Assembly: GCF_004331465.1 (NCBI RefSeq)
Contig: NZ_SJKB01000003.1
Location: forward strand, 496,001-560,000
From: Kribbella pittospori
GTDB lineage: Bacteria; Actinomycetota; Actinomycetes; Propionibacteriales; Kribbellaceae
DNA: 64,000 nucleotides
Direction: 5' to 3'
Both the position numbers and the translations under genes were made by a program. Below the pieces are notes generated by a model, which saw only the letters and a program-made list of their open reading frames with translations, ran no database searches and was not told the origin of the DNA. Positions 16,410-24,984 of this stretch are shown here, in pieces; position 1 is the stretch's first letter, and every line of letters begins with the position of its first letter.

Positions 16410-17279
16410 GTGCATCCTGAAGGAGTGCAGAAGGTCCCATCGGACCGGGTCGCTGAACAGTCGTTGGTCAGGAAGGAGCAGGGCGAGAATTTCCCGGTGG
16501 CGCTGAGGTTGCTTCCGGCGCGGCATCGGGTGGCGCTGCACGCCGTCTACGGGTTCGCCCGCACCGTCGACGAACTGGGTGACAGCTGGGCGGGAGACCG
16601 GACGGTCGCGCTGCGCGCCTTCGCGGCCGACCTCGACCACATCTGGGCCGGTACCGAGCCCGATCACCCGGTACTGCGCCGATTGCGCCCGATCGTCCTC
16701 GATCACGCCATCGCCGCCGAGCCCTTCCACCAGTTGGTGCAGGCCAACCTGCAGGACCAGACGGTCGCGCGGTACCAGACCTTTGCGGACCTGCAGGGCT
16801 ACTGCCGGTTGTCGGCCGATCCGGTCGGCCGCATGGTGCTCGGCGTCTTCGACGTACACGACTCCGAGACCGAGCGGCTGTCCGACCGGGTCTGCACCGC
16901 GCTGCAACTGCTGGAGCACTGGCAGGACGTGGCCGAGGACCGGCGGGCCGGCCGGATCTACCTGCCGCAGCAGGATCTCCAGACGTACGCCGTCGCCGAG
17001 GCCGATCTGGACAAGGGCGAGGCGACACCGCAGCTGCGAGCGTTGATGAACTTCGAGATCGAGCGCGCCGCCGCGCTGCTCGAGGAGGGGGCCGCGATAG
17101 TGACCAGGCTCGATGGATGGGCTCGAGTGAGTGTGGCGGGATTCGTTGCCGGGGGTCAGTCCACAGTCCGCGCGCTGCGACGTACCGGCGGCGACGTCCT
17201 GGCCAGGTCTGCTCGTCCGTCCAAGCTGGATACCGCCGCCCGCGCCCTACGACTGATCGCCGGGGCGGTTGCTCGATGA
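16410..17279 (+). CDS. hpnC: squalene synthase subunit HpnC (trans-isoprenyl diphosphate synthase)
   Basis: About 289 residues. With HpnD and HpnE it converts two farnesyl diphosphates to squalene; HpnC turns presqualene diphosphate into hydroxysqualene. Squalene/phytoene synthase motifs are visible: [11 protein letters not shown] at the N-terminus, the first Asp-rich region TVDELGD, and the second, [14 protein letters not shown]. The start is uncertain: GTG at 16410 gives a normal-length N-terminus, but GTG at 16425 and an upstream ATG at 16347 are also in frame. It opens the operon, and its stop overlaps the hpnD start as ATGA. Confidence 0.88.
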   Translation: MHPEGVQKVPSDRVAEQSLVRKEQGENFPVALRLLPARHRVALHAVYGFARTVDELGDSWAGDRTVALRAFAADLDHIWAGTEPDHPVLRRLRPIVLDHAIAAEPFHQLVQANLQDQTVARYQTFADLQGYCRLSADPVGRMVLGVFDVHDSETERLSDRVCTALQLLEHWQDVAEDRRAGRIYLPQQDLQTYAVAEADLDKGEATPQLRALMNFEIERAAALLEEGAAIVTRLDGWARVSVAGFVAGGQSTVRALRRTGGDVLARSARPSKLDTAARALRLIAGAVAR

Positions 17280-18160
17280 CGATGACGGGGAGCCCCACGA
17301 TCCTGGACGCGTACGTCGCCTGTGCGGAGATCACCCGAACCGAAGCCCGCAATTTCTACTACGGAATCAGGCTGCTGCCCCCGCAGAAGCGCAACGCGCT
17401 GTGTGCGCTCTATGCGCTGGCCCGGCGGATCGACGACATCGGCGACGGCGACCTACGGCTGGAGGAGAAGCGAACAGCGCTGCATCGGATCCGGAAGAAC
17501 CTCGGGCGACTCGACGACGTGCACGAGCCCGTCTACGTGGCGGTTGCCGACGCCGTACGCCGGTTCCCGGTGCCCATCGGTGCCTTCGAGGAGCTCGTCG
17601 ACGGAGTCGAGACCGACCTGTCGCAGGTCCGCATCGCCGACTTCGACGAGCTGGTTGTCTACTGCCGCCGCGTCGCCGGCTCGGTCGGCCGGCTCTGCCT
17701 GTCGATCTTCGGTCCAACGGAAGCCGATGCCGATCTCGACACCCTCGCGCTGTACGCCGACCAACTCGGCATCGCGCTGCAGCAGACCAACATCCTGCGC
17801 GACATCCGCGAGGACCTCGGCAGCGACCGGATCTATCTGCCCGCCGACGAGCTCGAACGCTTCGGAGTCCGGCTGACCTTCGACGAGCGCGGCAATCTCG
17901 ACGATCCGCAAGGTCGCCTGGCCGCGTACATCCGGTTCGCCGCCGGACGGGCGCAGGACTGGTACTCCCTAGGCTGGCGGCTGCTGCCGTCCCTGGACTG
18001 GCGAAGCGGCGCGTCCTGCCGGGCAATGTCGGGGATCTATCACCATCTGCTGCGACGGATCGCGGCCAACCCGGTGCTCGTGTACGACCGCCGGCTGTCG
18101 TTGTCGGCGGGGGAGAAGGCGCAGGTCGCGCTGGCGTCGCTGGCGGGAGCACGTTCATGA
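17276..18160 (+). CDS. hpnD: presqualene diphosphate synthase HpnD
   Basis: 294 residues. It condenses two farnesyl diphosphates to presqualene diphosphate, the first step of the three-enzyme bacterial squalene route. Both Asp-rich metal-binding motifs are intact ([10 protein letters not shown] and [14 protein letters not shown]), as is the N-terminal [13 protein letters not shown] signature. The start ATG overlaps the hpnC stop, and its own stop overlaps the hpnE start, both as ATGA. Phytoene synthases share the motifs, but the neighbours fix the hopanoid role. Confidence 0.93.
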   Translation: MTMTGSPTILDAYVACAEITRTEARNFYYGIRLLPPQKRNALCALYALARRIDDIGDGDLRLEEKRTALHRIRKNLGRLDDVHEPVYVAVADAVRRFPVPIGAFEELVDGVETDLSQVRIADFDELVVYCRRVAGSVGRLCLSIFGPTEADADLDTLALYADQLGIALQQTNILRDIREDLGSDRIYLPADELERFGVRLTFDERGNLDDPQGRLAAYIRFAAGRAQDWYSLGWRLLPSLDWRSGASCRAMSGIYHHLLRRIAANPVLVYDRRLSLSAGEKAQVALASLAGARS

Positions 18161-19509
18161 GCCGGGTGGCCGTCGTCGGCGGCGGGCTCGCCGGCATCAC
18201 CACGGCTCTCGCGCTGGCCGACGCGGGTCGCGAGGTGCACCTGGTGGAGGCCCGGCCGAAGCTCGGCGGGCTGACGCACTCGTTCGAACGTGACAGCCGG
18301 TGGATCGACAACGGCCAGCATGTCTTCCTCCGCTGCTGTACGTCGTACCTCGGGTTGCTCGATCGGCTCGGCGTCCGCGACCACGTGCAGCTGCAGCCGC
18401 GTCTCGACGTACCGGTGCGCAGTGGTCGGCATGCCGGTGTTGGCCGGATCCGGCGTACGAAGATGCCGGCACCGTTGCACCTCGGTCCGGCGTTGGCGAC
18501 GTACCGCTGGCTCAGCTGGTCGGAGCGGATCCAGGCGGTGCGTGCCGCGCTCGCGTTGGGGCGGGTGGACCGGGAGAACGCTGCGACTGATGCCCAGTCG
18601 TTCGGCGCGTGGCTGGCCGCGCATGGTCAGGACGCCCGCTTAGTGGAGGCGCTCTGGGAGCTGATCGGTGTCGCCACCCTCAACGCGCGCGCCGACGATG
18701 CCTCGCTCGCGGTCGCGGCCACTGTCTTCCAGGTCGGGCTGCTCGAGCAGAGCGATGCTGCCGACATCGGTTGGCCGCTGATCCCGCTGCAACAACTCCA
18801 TGGTGATGCCGCCGCTCGGGCGCTCGCCGCAGCAGGTGTCGATGTCCGCCTGCATGCGCGGGTGAAGTCGCTCGACAACGTGGACGGCGGCTGGCAGCTC
18901 GACGCCGAGAGGTACGACGACGTCGTACTCGCAGTGCCGCCCTCGGAGGCAGAGCGGCTGCTTCCCGAGGACGCGGTCGACCTGCCGACCGGGTGGGCGG
19001 AGGCGCTGGGCAGTTCGCCGATCGTCAACGCACACGTGGTTCTCGACCGAGTGGTGCTCGACGACCCGTTCGTCGCAGGCGTGGACAGCCCGTTGCAGTG
19101 GGTCTTCGACCGGACGCCGCAGAGTCTCACAAGCCACGCCGACAGCGAGCAGTACCTCGCGATTTCGCTGTCGGCCGCGGATGACTTCATCGACACGCCA
19201 GTTGCCGAGCTGCGCGAGGTGCTGGTGCCCGCCCTCCGGCAGCTGCTTCCCGCGGCTGCAGACGCACGTGTGAAGGAGTTCTTCGTGACCCGAGAACGAC
19301 ATGCCACCTTCCGGCCGGCACCGGGTTCCGGTCGCTTCCGGCCCACCGCGACCACAGCACGTCCGGGCCTGCATCTGGCCGGTGCATGGACTGCCACCGG
19401 TTGGCCGGCCACCATGGAGGGCGCCGTACGCAGCGGAGAGTCGGCCGCGGCCTCGGTACTGCGGGCGCCGCTTCGCCCATCGCTGCCGTCCGAGGACGTG
19501 TTGTCGTGA
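18157..19509 (+). CDS. hpnE: hydroxysqualene dehydroxylase HpnE (FAD-dependent)
   Basis: 450 residues. It reduces hydroxysqualene to squalene, the last step of the HpnCDE route. The N-terminal FAD-binding Rossmann motif is [19 protein letters not shown] followed by a VEARPKLGG segment; the C-terminal FAD motif is [22 protein letters not shown]. Overall it belongs to the amine-oxidase/phytoene-desaturase fold. The ATG overlaps the hpnD stop and the gene overlaps the following prenyl transferase by four bases. No transmembrane segment is evident. Confidence 0.92.
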   Translation: MSRVAVVGGGLAGITTALALADAGREVHLVEARPKLGGLTHSFERDSRWIDNGQHVFLRCCTSYLGLLDRLGVRDHVQLQPRLDVPVRSGRHAGVGRIRRTKMPAPLHLGPALATYRWLSWSERIQAVRAALALGRVDRENAATDAQSFGAWLAAHGQDARLVEALWELIGVATLNARADDASLAVAATVFQVGLLEQSDAADIGWPLIPLQQLHGDAAARALAAAGVDVRLHARVKSLDNVDGGWQLDAERYDDVVLAVPPSEAERLLPEDAVDLPTGWAEALGSSPIVNAHVVLDRVVLDDPFVAGVDSPLQWVFDRTPQSLTSHADSEQYLAISLSAADDFIDTPVAELREVLVPALRQLLPAAADARVKEFFVTRERHATFRPAPGSGRFRPTATTARPGLHLAGAWTATGWPATMEGAVRSGESAAASVLRAPLRPSLPSEDVLS

Positions 19510-20552
19510 CGGCGGTCCAGCCCTCGACCATGCCGGCGGAGAGCAACGTCCTGGAGCTTCTGGCCCGCAGCCGGGACCTGGTCGAGCCCCAACTGCGTGA
19601 GGCCGTGGCTCGTCTCGACGACCACACCCGGCTCGTCGCGTCGTACCACCTCGGATGGTGCGACGAGGAAGGGAGACCGACCAGCGGCAGCTCCGGCAAG
19701 GCGATTCGGCCCGGCCTTGTGCTGCTTGTGGCCGAGGCGGTCTGCGGGTCGCCCGGGCCGGGGGTCCCAGGCGGTGTTGCGGTCGAGCTGGTGCACAACT
19801 TCTCGCTGATCCACGACGACCTGATGGACCGGGACACGCAGCGACGGCACCGGCGTACTGTCTGGGCGATCTGGGGTGATGCCACGGCGGTCCTGGTCGG
19901 GGATGCGCTCGCCTGCCTGGCCGACGAGGTACTGGCCGAGTGCGACGCCCCGCCCGCACGCCGCGCCGGTCGTGCGCTCGCCGTGGCCACTCGCGAGTTG
20001 ATCCGTGGGCAGGTCCTCGATGTTGCCTTCGAACGGCGGGACGATGTCGGGCTGGCCGAGTGTCTCGACATGGCCGGTGGTAAGACGGGCGCGCTGTTGG
20101 GTGCCTCGGCGCAGTTGGGCGCGATCCTGGGCGGTGCCGATGAGACGACCTCTGACGCGTTCCAGACCTACGGGTGGGAGCTCGGGTTGGCGTTCCAGCT
20201 CGTCGATGATCTCCTCGGCGTGTGGGGAGCACCGGAGCGGACTGGCAAGCCGGTCTTCTCGGACCTGCGCGCACACAAGAAGACGCTGCCGGTGGTGTGG
20301 TCGCTCGAGTACGGCGGTGCGGTCGGTCGCGAGCTCGCGGACTGGTTCGCGGATCCAGCTACACCGACCGAGGACAGCCTGCGGCAGGCCGCCGTACTGA
20401 TCGAACGGGCTGGTGGTCGGGAGTGGGCCTTGGCCGAGGCGGACGAACGGGTTCGCAAGGCAGGCAAGGCACTCGACGCCGCGGGTGTCGCACCGGCCAA
20501 CCGGGATCAGCTTGATCAACTGGCGCAGTTCGTTGCGGAGCGACAGCTGTGA
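19506..20552 (+). CDS. polyprenyl diphosphate synthase (probable farnesyl diphosphate synthase)
   Basis: 348 residues from a GTG that overlaps the hpnE stop. Class I prenyl transferase motifs are complete: the first Asp-rich motif in LIHDDLMDRD and the second in FQLVDDLLGVWG, plus the GKAIRPGLVLL region that binds the allylic substrate. In hopanoid operons this gene supplies farnesyl diphosphate to HpnCD. Chain length (C15 versus C20) cannot be told safely from the residues before the first motif. Its stop overlaps the cyclase start as GTGA. Confidence 0.92.
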   Translation: MTAVQPSTMPAESNVLELLARSRDLVEPQLREAVARLDDHTRLVASYHLGWCDEEGRPTSGSSGKAIRPGLVLLVAEAVCGSPGPGVPGGVAVELVHNFSLIHDDLMDRDTQRRHRRTVWAIWGDATAVLVGDALACLADEVLAECDAPPARRAGRALAVATRELIRGQVLDVAFERRDDVGLAECLDMAGGKTGALLGASAQLGAILGGADETTSDAFQTYGWELGLAFQLVDDLLGVWGAPERTGKPVFSDLRAHKKTLPVVWSLEYGGAVGRELADWFADPATPTEDSLRQAAVLIERAGGREWALAEADERVRKAGKALDAAGVAPANRDQLDQLAQFVAERQL

Positions 20553-22489
20553 CGGCGGAGAGGCTTGCTCAGGACGAGAAGGCCGACGTCCGCGTTGAGA
20601 ACTGTCTGGACGCGGCGGTGGAGTATCTGCGGTCTCTGCAGCACGAGGATGGCTGGTGGAAGGGGGATCTCGCAACCAACGTGACCATGGACGCTGAGGA
20701 TCTGATGCTGCGGCGATTCCTCGGAGTTGCTACTGCTCAGACCGATGCGGAGACGGCGCGGTGGATTCGGTCGCAGCAACGCGACGATGGGACGTGGGCG
20801 ACGTTCCCCGGCGGGCCGGGTGATCTGTCCACCACGGTCGAGGCATGGGTGGCGCTGCGGATCGCCGGCGACGATCCTGCCGAGTCGTACATGGCCAAGG
20901 CTGCGGAGTTCATCCGCGGCGCGGGTGGAGTCGAGAAGGCGCGGGTCTTCACGCACCTGTGGCTGGCGCTGTTCGGTCTGTGGGAGTGGGACGACTGCCC
21001 GGACCTGCCCCCGGAGTTGATCTTCTTGCCCAGTTGGGCTCCGTTGAATGTCTACAACTGGGCTTGTTGGGCGCGGCAGACGATCGTGCCACTGACAATC
21101 GTCAGTGCGCTCCGTCCGGTCCGGCCGGTCGACTTCGGTGTCGACCAACTTCGGGCGGGTACGCCGGTCGCGCGAAAGGCCGGGTTGTGGACTCTTGACG
21201 GTGCCTTCCAACGGCTGGACGTCGTACTGAACGCCTACACGCGCTGGGGACCTCGCGGTCCGCTCGGTGGGATCCGCCGGCTGGCGATGCAACGTTCGGT
21301 CGAGTGGATCGTCGCTCGGCAGGAGGCCGACGGTGGTTGGGGCGGCATCCAGCCACCGTGGGTGTACTCGCTGATCGCACTGCACCTGATGGGCTACGCG
21401 ACGGATCATCCGGTGATGGCTGCTGGGCTGCGCGGGCTTGAGGGCTTCACGGTCCACGCGGACACTGCTGACGGTCCGGTGCGCTGGCTGGAGGCCTGTC
21501 AGTCGCCGGTCTGGGACACCGGGCTGGTGGTGGGCGCCCTGCTCGACGCGGGCGTCGCACCGGACGACAAGGCCGTGCTCAGGGCCACCGACTGGCTGCT
21601 CGACGAGCAGATCGACGCACCTGGCGACTGGCAAGTGCGGCGGCCGACGCTGACGACGGGCGGGTGGGCTTTCGAGTTCGCCAACGACGGCTATCCGGAC
21701 ACCGATGACACCGCGGAGATCGTGCTCGCGCTGCGTCGGGTGGTGCACCCGGAGCCGCAGGTGCTGCGTGCGGCCCTGGACGATGCGGTTGAGTGGACGA
21801 CCGGCATGCAGTCCGCCGATGGTGGCTGGGGTGCGTTCGATGCTGACAACACCGACACGACGCCGTTGCGGCTGCCCTTCTGTGACTTCGGCGCCGTCAT
21901 CGATCCGCCGTCGGCCGACGTCACTGCTCACGTCGTGGAGATGCTCGCGGCCGAGGGCAAGACCGGAACCGATGAGTGCCGCCGCGGCGTTCGGTGGCTG
22001 CTCGACTCGCAGGAAGAGGATGGGTCCTGGTTCGGTCGCTGGGGTACGAACCATGTCTATGGCACCGGAGCCGTCGTACCGGCATTGATCGCGGCTGGCA
22101 CCTCCGCTGAGGATCCGGTCATCCGCCGTGCCGTCCGGTGGCTGGCTGACCACCAGAATCCTGACGGTGGCTGGGGTGAGGACCTGCGCTCGTACGTCGA
22201 TCCCAGCTGGATCGGCCGTGGTGACTCGACTCCGTCGCAGACGGCGTGGGCACTGCTCGCTCTGCTGGCCGCCGACGAGCGAGACGAGACGGTACGCCGT
22301 GGCGTCGGCTTCCTCGTCGACACCCAGCGGCCTGACGGCGGGTGGGACGAGCACCGCTACACCGGCACCGGCTTCCCCGGCGACTTCTACATCGGCTACC
22401 ACCTGTACCGCCTGGTGTTCCCGATCTGGGCCCTCGGCCGCTATCTCGGCAAAGACCGCCCGCATCACGAGGGGACGGTCTCGCGATGA
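20549..22489 (+). CDS. shc: squalene-hopene cyclase
   Basis: 646 residues, the normal size. It cyclises squalene to hopene/hopanol at the membrane. The catalytic DxDD motif is seen as DTDDTAEIV, and several QW repeats are present (QEADGGWGG, QSADGGWGAFD, QEEDGSWFG, QNPDGGWGED, QRPDGGWDE) that stabilise the double alpha-barrel. The start is a GTG overlapping the prenyl transferase stop. Its stop overlaps the next gene as ATGA. Hopanoids act as sterol-like membrane stiffeners. Confidence 0.96.
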   Translation: MTAERLAQDEKADVRVENCLDAAVEYLRSLQHEDGWWKGDLATNVTMDAEDLMLRRFLGVATAQTDAETARWIRSQQRDDGTWATFPGGPGDLSTTVEAWVALRIAGDDPAESYMAKAAEFIRGAGGVEKARVFTHLWLALFGLWEWDDCPDLPPELIFLPSWAPLNVYNWACWARQTIVPLTIVSALRPVRPVDFGVDQLRAGTPVARKAGLWTLDGAFQRLDVVLNAYTRWGPRGPLGGIRRLAMQRSVEWIVARQEADGGWGGIQPPWVYSLIALHLMGYATDHPVMAAGLRGLEGFTVHADTADGPVRWLEACQSPVWDTGLVVGALLDAGVAPDDKAVLRATDWLLDEQIDAPGDWQVRRPTLTTGGWAFEFANDGYPDTDDTAEIVLALRRVVHPEPQVLRAALDDAVEWTTGMQSADGGWGAFDADNTDTTPLRLPFCDFGAVIDPPSADVTAHVVEMLAAEGKTGTDECRRGVRWLLDSQEEDGSWFGRWGTNHVYGTGAVVPALIAAGTSAEDPVIRRAVRWLADHQNPDGGWGEDLRSYVDPSWIGRGDSTPSQTAWALLALLAADERDETVRRGVGFLVDTQRPDGGWDEHRYTGTGFPGDFYIGYHLYRLVFPIWALGRYLGKDRPHHEGTVSR

Positions 22490-23964
22490 CCTTGGGAACG
22501 GTCTGCACGCCCTTGTACGTCGAGTGGCTCGCGCTGCGCGACAAGCTGACTGCGCCCCTGGTCCGCACCGGCCGAGCCACCGGCACGATCCGCGACGATC
22601 CCGTTCTCGTCGCCGGCGTCGCCGGTGCCCTGACCGATCAAATCGCCCCTGGCGACCTGGTCGTAGCAACCGAGATCCGCCACGAACCCCGGATCATCCC
22701 AAGCCGGACCGTGCCGAGTTGTGCGGCTGAGGTGGTTGCGGGGGAGCTTCGGCGGGCTGGGTTCACGGTGCATACCGGGCCGTTGGTCACCACCGATCAC
22801 GTTGTCGACTCGGCTGAGGAGCGTAGGGCGCTGGCTGCATCTGGGGCGATTGCGGTCGACACCGAATCGGCTCTGATCGCGGGAGATGAGGGCCGGTGCA
22901 TTGTTGTCCGTGCGATTGTCGACAATCTCGAGCAACCGCTGGCGCGCGCCGGGATGCCGTTGCGTGGGATCAAGGCCCTCGCCTCGCTGCGCCGGGCGGC
23001 GCCCGTCCTGGATGCGTGGGCCGCCGCGACCGGCGACCGCGAGTTGTTGCTCGCCCAACCACGGTCGTTCTGCGCCGGTGTCGAACGAGCGATCGAGATC
23101 GTCGAGCGCGCCCTCGACCGCTTCGGCGCACCCGTCTACGTACGCCGTCAGATTGTCCACAATCTCCATGTCGTCCGCGGCCTGGAGCAACGCGGCGCCG
23201 TCTTCGTCGAGGAGGTCGACGAGATCCCCGACGGCAGCGTGGTGGTGCTCGCCGCCCACGGAGTCGCGCCGGCCGTGCGTACGCAGGCCGCCGAACGACG
23301 GCTGCAGGTGGTCGACGCCACCTGCCCCCTGGTGTCGAAGGTGCACCACGAAGTCCGCAGGTACGCCGTACGCGACAGCACCGTGCTCCTGATCGGCCAT
23401 CCCGACCACGAGGAAGTCATCGGTACGACGGGTGAGGCTCCGGACAACGTGATCGTCGTCCCAGGCCCAGCCGAGGCGGAGACCGTCCAGGTGCCAGATC
23501 CCGCCCGAGTCGCCTACGCGATGCAGACCACGCTCGCGGTCGAGGAAGCCGCCGAGACCGCGGCAATCCTCCGGCGCAGATTCCCTGCGCTCGCCGGTCC
23601 GCGCAAGGACGACATCTGCTACGCGACCAGCAACCGTCAGGCGGCAGTCCGCGAGATCGCCCGCCAATCGGACCTGGTGATCGTGATCGGTTCGCAGAAC
23701 TCCTCCAACTCCTTGCGGCTCGCCGAGGTCGCCGAAGCTGAAGGCACGCGCGCCGTACTCGTCGACGACGCCGCAGAGGTGCGGCTGGACTGGCTGATCG
23801 GCGCGAAGCGGATCGGCATCTCGGCGGGTGCCTCGGCACCGCCGGCGCTTGTCGACAATCTGGTCCGCAATCTGTCCGGACTCGGGTCCGTGACTGTGAC
23901 CGAGAGCGGGGCGGTCACCGAAGACGTCCGGTTCTCACTACCGAAAGAGGTGACCCAGCAGTGA
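22486..23964 (+). CDS. ispH: fusion of HpnG-like nucleoside phosphorylase and IspH (HMBPP reductase)
   Basis: 492 residues, against about 310-330 for IspH alone. Residues 1 to about 180 match a hopanoid-associated phosphorylase: GVAGAL, PGDLVVATEI, AVDTESALIA and VRAIVD. That enzyme removes adenine from adenosylhopane. The rest is an IspH domain with three cluster cysteines in PRSFCAGVERAIEIV, VDATCPLVSKVHHEV and DDICYATSNRQ, plus AAHGVAP and QTTL. IspH makes IPP/DMAPP in the MEP pathway. There is no internal stop or frameshift at the junction. Placement between shc and hpnH, with four-base overlaps on both sides, fits both activities. In Streptomyces operons, from memory, the phosphorylase is separate. 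Confidence 0.85.
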   Translation: MTLGTVCTPLYVEWLALRDKLTAPLVRTGRATGTIRDDPVLVAGVAGALTDQIAPGDLVVATEIRHEPRIIPSRTVPSCAAEVVAGELRRAGFTVHTGPLVTTDHVVDSAEERRALAASGAIAVDTESALIAGDEGRCIVVRAIVDNLEQPLARAGMPLRGIKALASLRRAAPVLDAWAAATGDRELLLAQPRSFCAGVERAIEIVERALDRFGAPVYVRRQIVHNLHVVRGLEQRGAVFVEEVDEIPDGSVVVLAAHGVAPAVRTQAAERRLQVVDATCPLVSKVHHEVRRYAVRDSTVLLIGHPDHEEVIGTTGEAPDNVIVVPGPAEAETVQVPDPARVAYAMQTTLAVEEAAETAAILRRRFPALAGPRKDDICYATSNRQAAVREIARQSDLVIVIGSQNSSNSLRLAEVAEAEGTRAVLVDDAAEVRLDWLIGAKRIGISAGASAPPALVDNLVRNLSGLGSVTVTESGAVTEDVRFSLPKEVTQQ

Positions 23965-24965
23965 GCATGCCGCTGCGGCAGTCCGTCCGTCTGGGCGGGT
24001 ACTTGATGAAGCAGAAGCTGCTCCGGCGGGAGAAGTTCCCGATCTTGCTGGAGCTCGAGCCGTTGTACGCCTGCAACCTGAAGTGCGCCGGTTGCGGCAA
24101 GATCCAGCAGACCCACGACTGGCTGAAGAAGCGGATGTCGGTCGAACAGGCGGTCGCCGCGGTCGAGGAGTGCGGCGCGCCGATGGTCTCGATCGCCGGC
24201 GGCGAACCGCTGATGCACAAGGAGATCGACGAGATCGTCCGGCAACTACTGGCGCGTAACAAGATCGTCTTCCTCTGCACGAACGCTGTACTGATGCCCA
24301 AGCATCTGCACAAGTTCAAGCCGCACAAGAACTTCGCGTGGATGGTGCACATCGACGGACTCCGCGAGCGGCACGACCAGTCGGTCTGCAAGGACGGCGT
24401 CTTCGACGAGGCGGTCGCGGCGATCAAGCAGGCGCAGGAGGCCGGCTTCCGGGTGATGACGAACACCACGTTCTTCGACACCGACAGTCCGCAGGACGTC
24501 ATCGACGTACTCGACTATCTGAACGACGATCTGCACATCGACAACATGCAGATCTCGCCGGGGTTCGCCTACGAGAAGGCGCCCGACCAGGAGCACTGGC
24601 TCGGTCCGGAGGAGACCCGGCAGCTGTTCCGCAAGGCGTTCGCCGACGGGCGGCGGAAGAAGTGGCGCCTCAACCACTCGCCGTTGTTCCTCGACTTCCT
24701 CGAAGGCCGGGTCGATTTCGACTGTACGGCGTGGGCGATCCCGCTCTACTCGCTGAAGGGCTGGCAGCGGCCGTGCTACCTGATGGACGACGGGTACGTC
24801 GCGACGTACCGGGAGCTGCTCGACGACACGGATTGGGACTCCTACGGGCGCGGCAAGGATCCGCGCTGCGCCAACTGCATGGCGCACTGCGGCTACGAGC
24901 CGACCGCTGTCGTGGCCACGATGGGCTCGCTGCGACAGTCGCTCCGCGCCGCGGTCGGGGCGTGA
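23961..24965 (+). CDS. hpnH: adenosyl-hopene transferase HpnH (radical SAM)
   Basis: 334 residues from GTG overlapping the previous stop. It joins the 5'-deoxyadenosyl radical of SAM to hopene, giving adenosylhopane, the first extended (C35) hopanoid. The CxxxCxxC cluster motif is seen in YACNLKCAGCGKIQ; a GGEP motif (SIAGGEPLMHKE) binds SAM. C-terminal cysteines (CANCMAHCGY) form the SPASM-like or DUF3463 region typical of HpnH. It links the cyclase product to the HpnG-like domain of the gene before it. Confidence 0.95.
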   Translation: MSMPLRQSVRLGGYLMKQKLLRREKFPILLELEPLYACNLKCAGCGKIQQTHDWLKKRMSVEQAVAAVEECGAPMVSIAGGEPLMHKEIDEIVRQLLARNKIVFLCTNAVLMPKHLHKFKPHKNFAWMVHIDGLRERHDQSVCKDGVFDEAVAAIKQAQEAGFRVMTNTTFFDTDSPQDVIDVLDYLNDDLHIDNMQISPGFAYEKAPDQEHWLGPEETRQLFRKAFADGRRKKWRLNHSPLFLDFLEGRVDFDCTAWAIPLYSLKGWQRPCYLMDDGYVATYRELLDDTDWDSYGRGKDPRCANCMAHCGYEPTAVVATMGSLRQSLRAAVGA

Positions 24966-24984
24966 CGATGTCCTTCAGCGCGGG

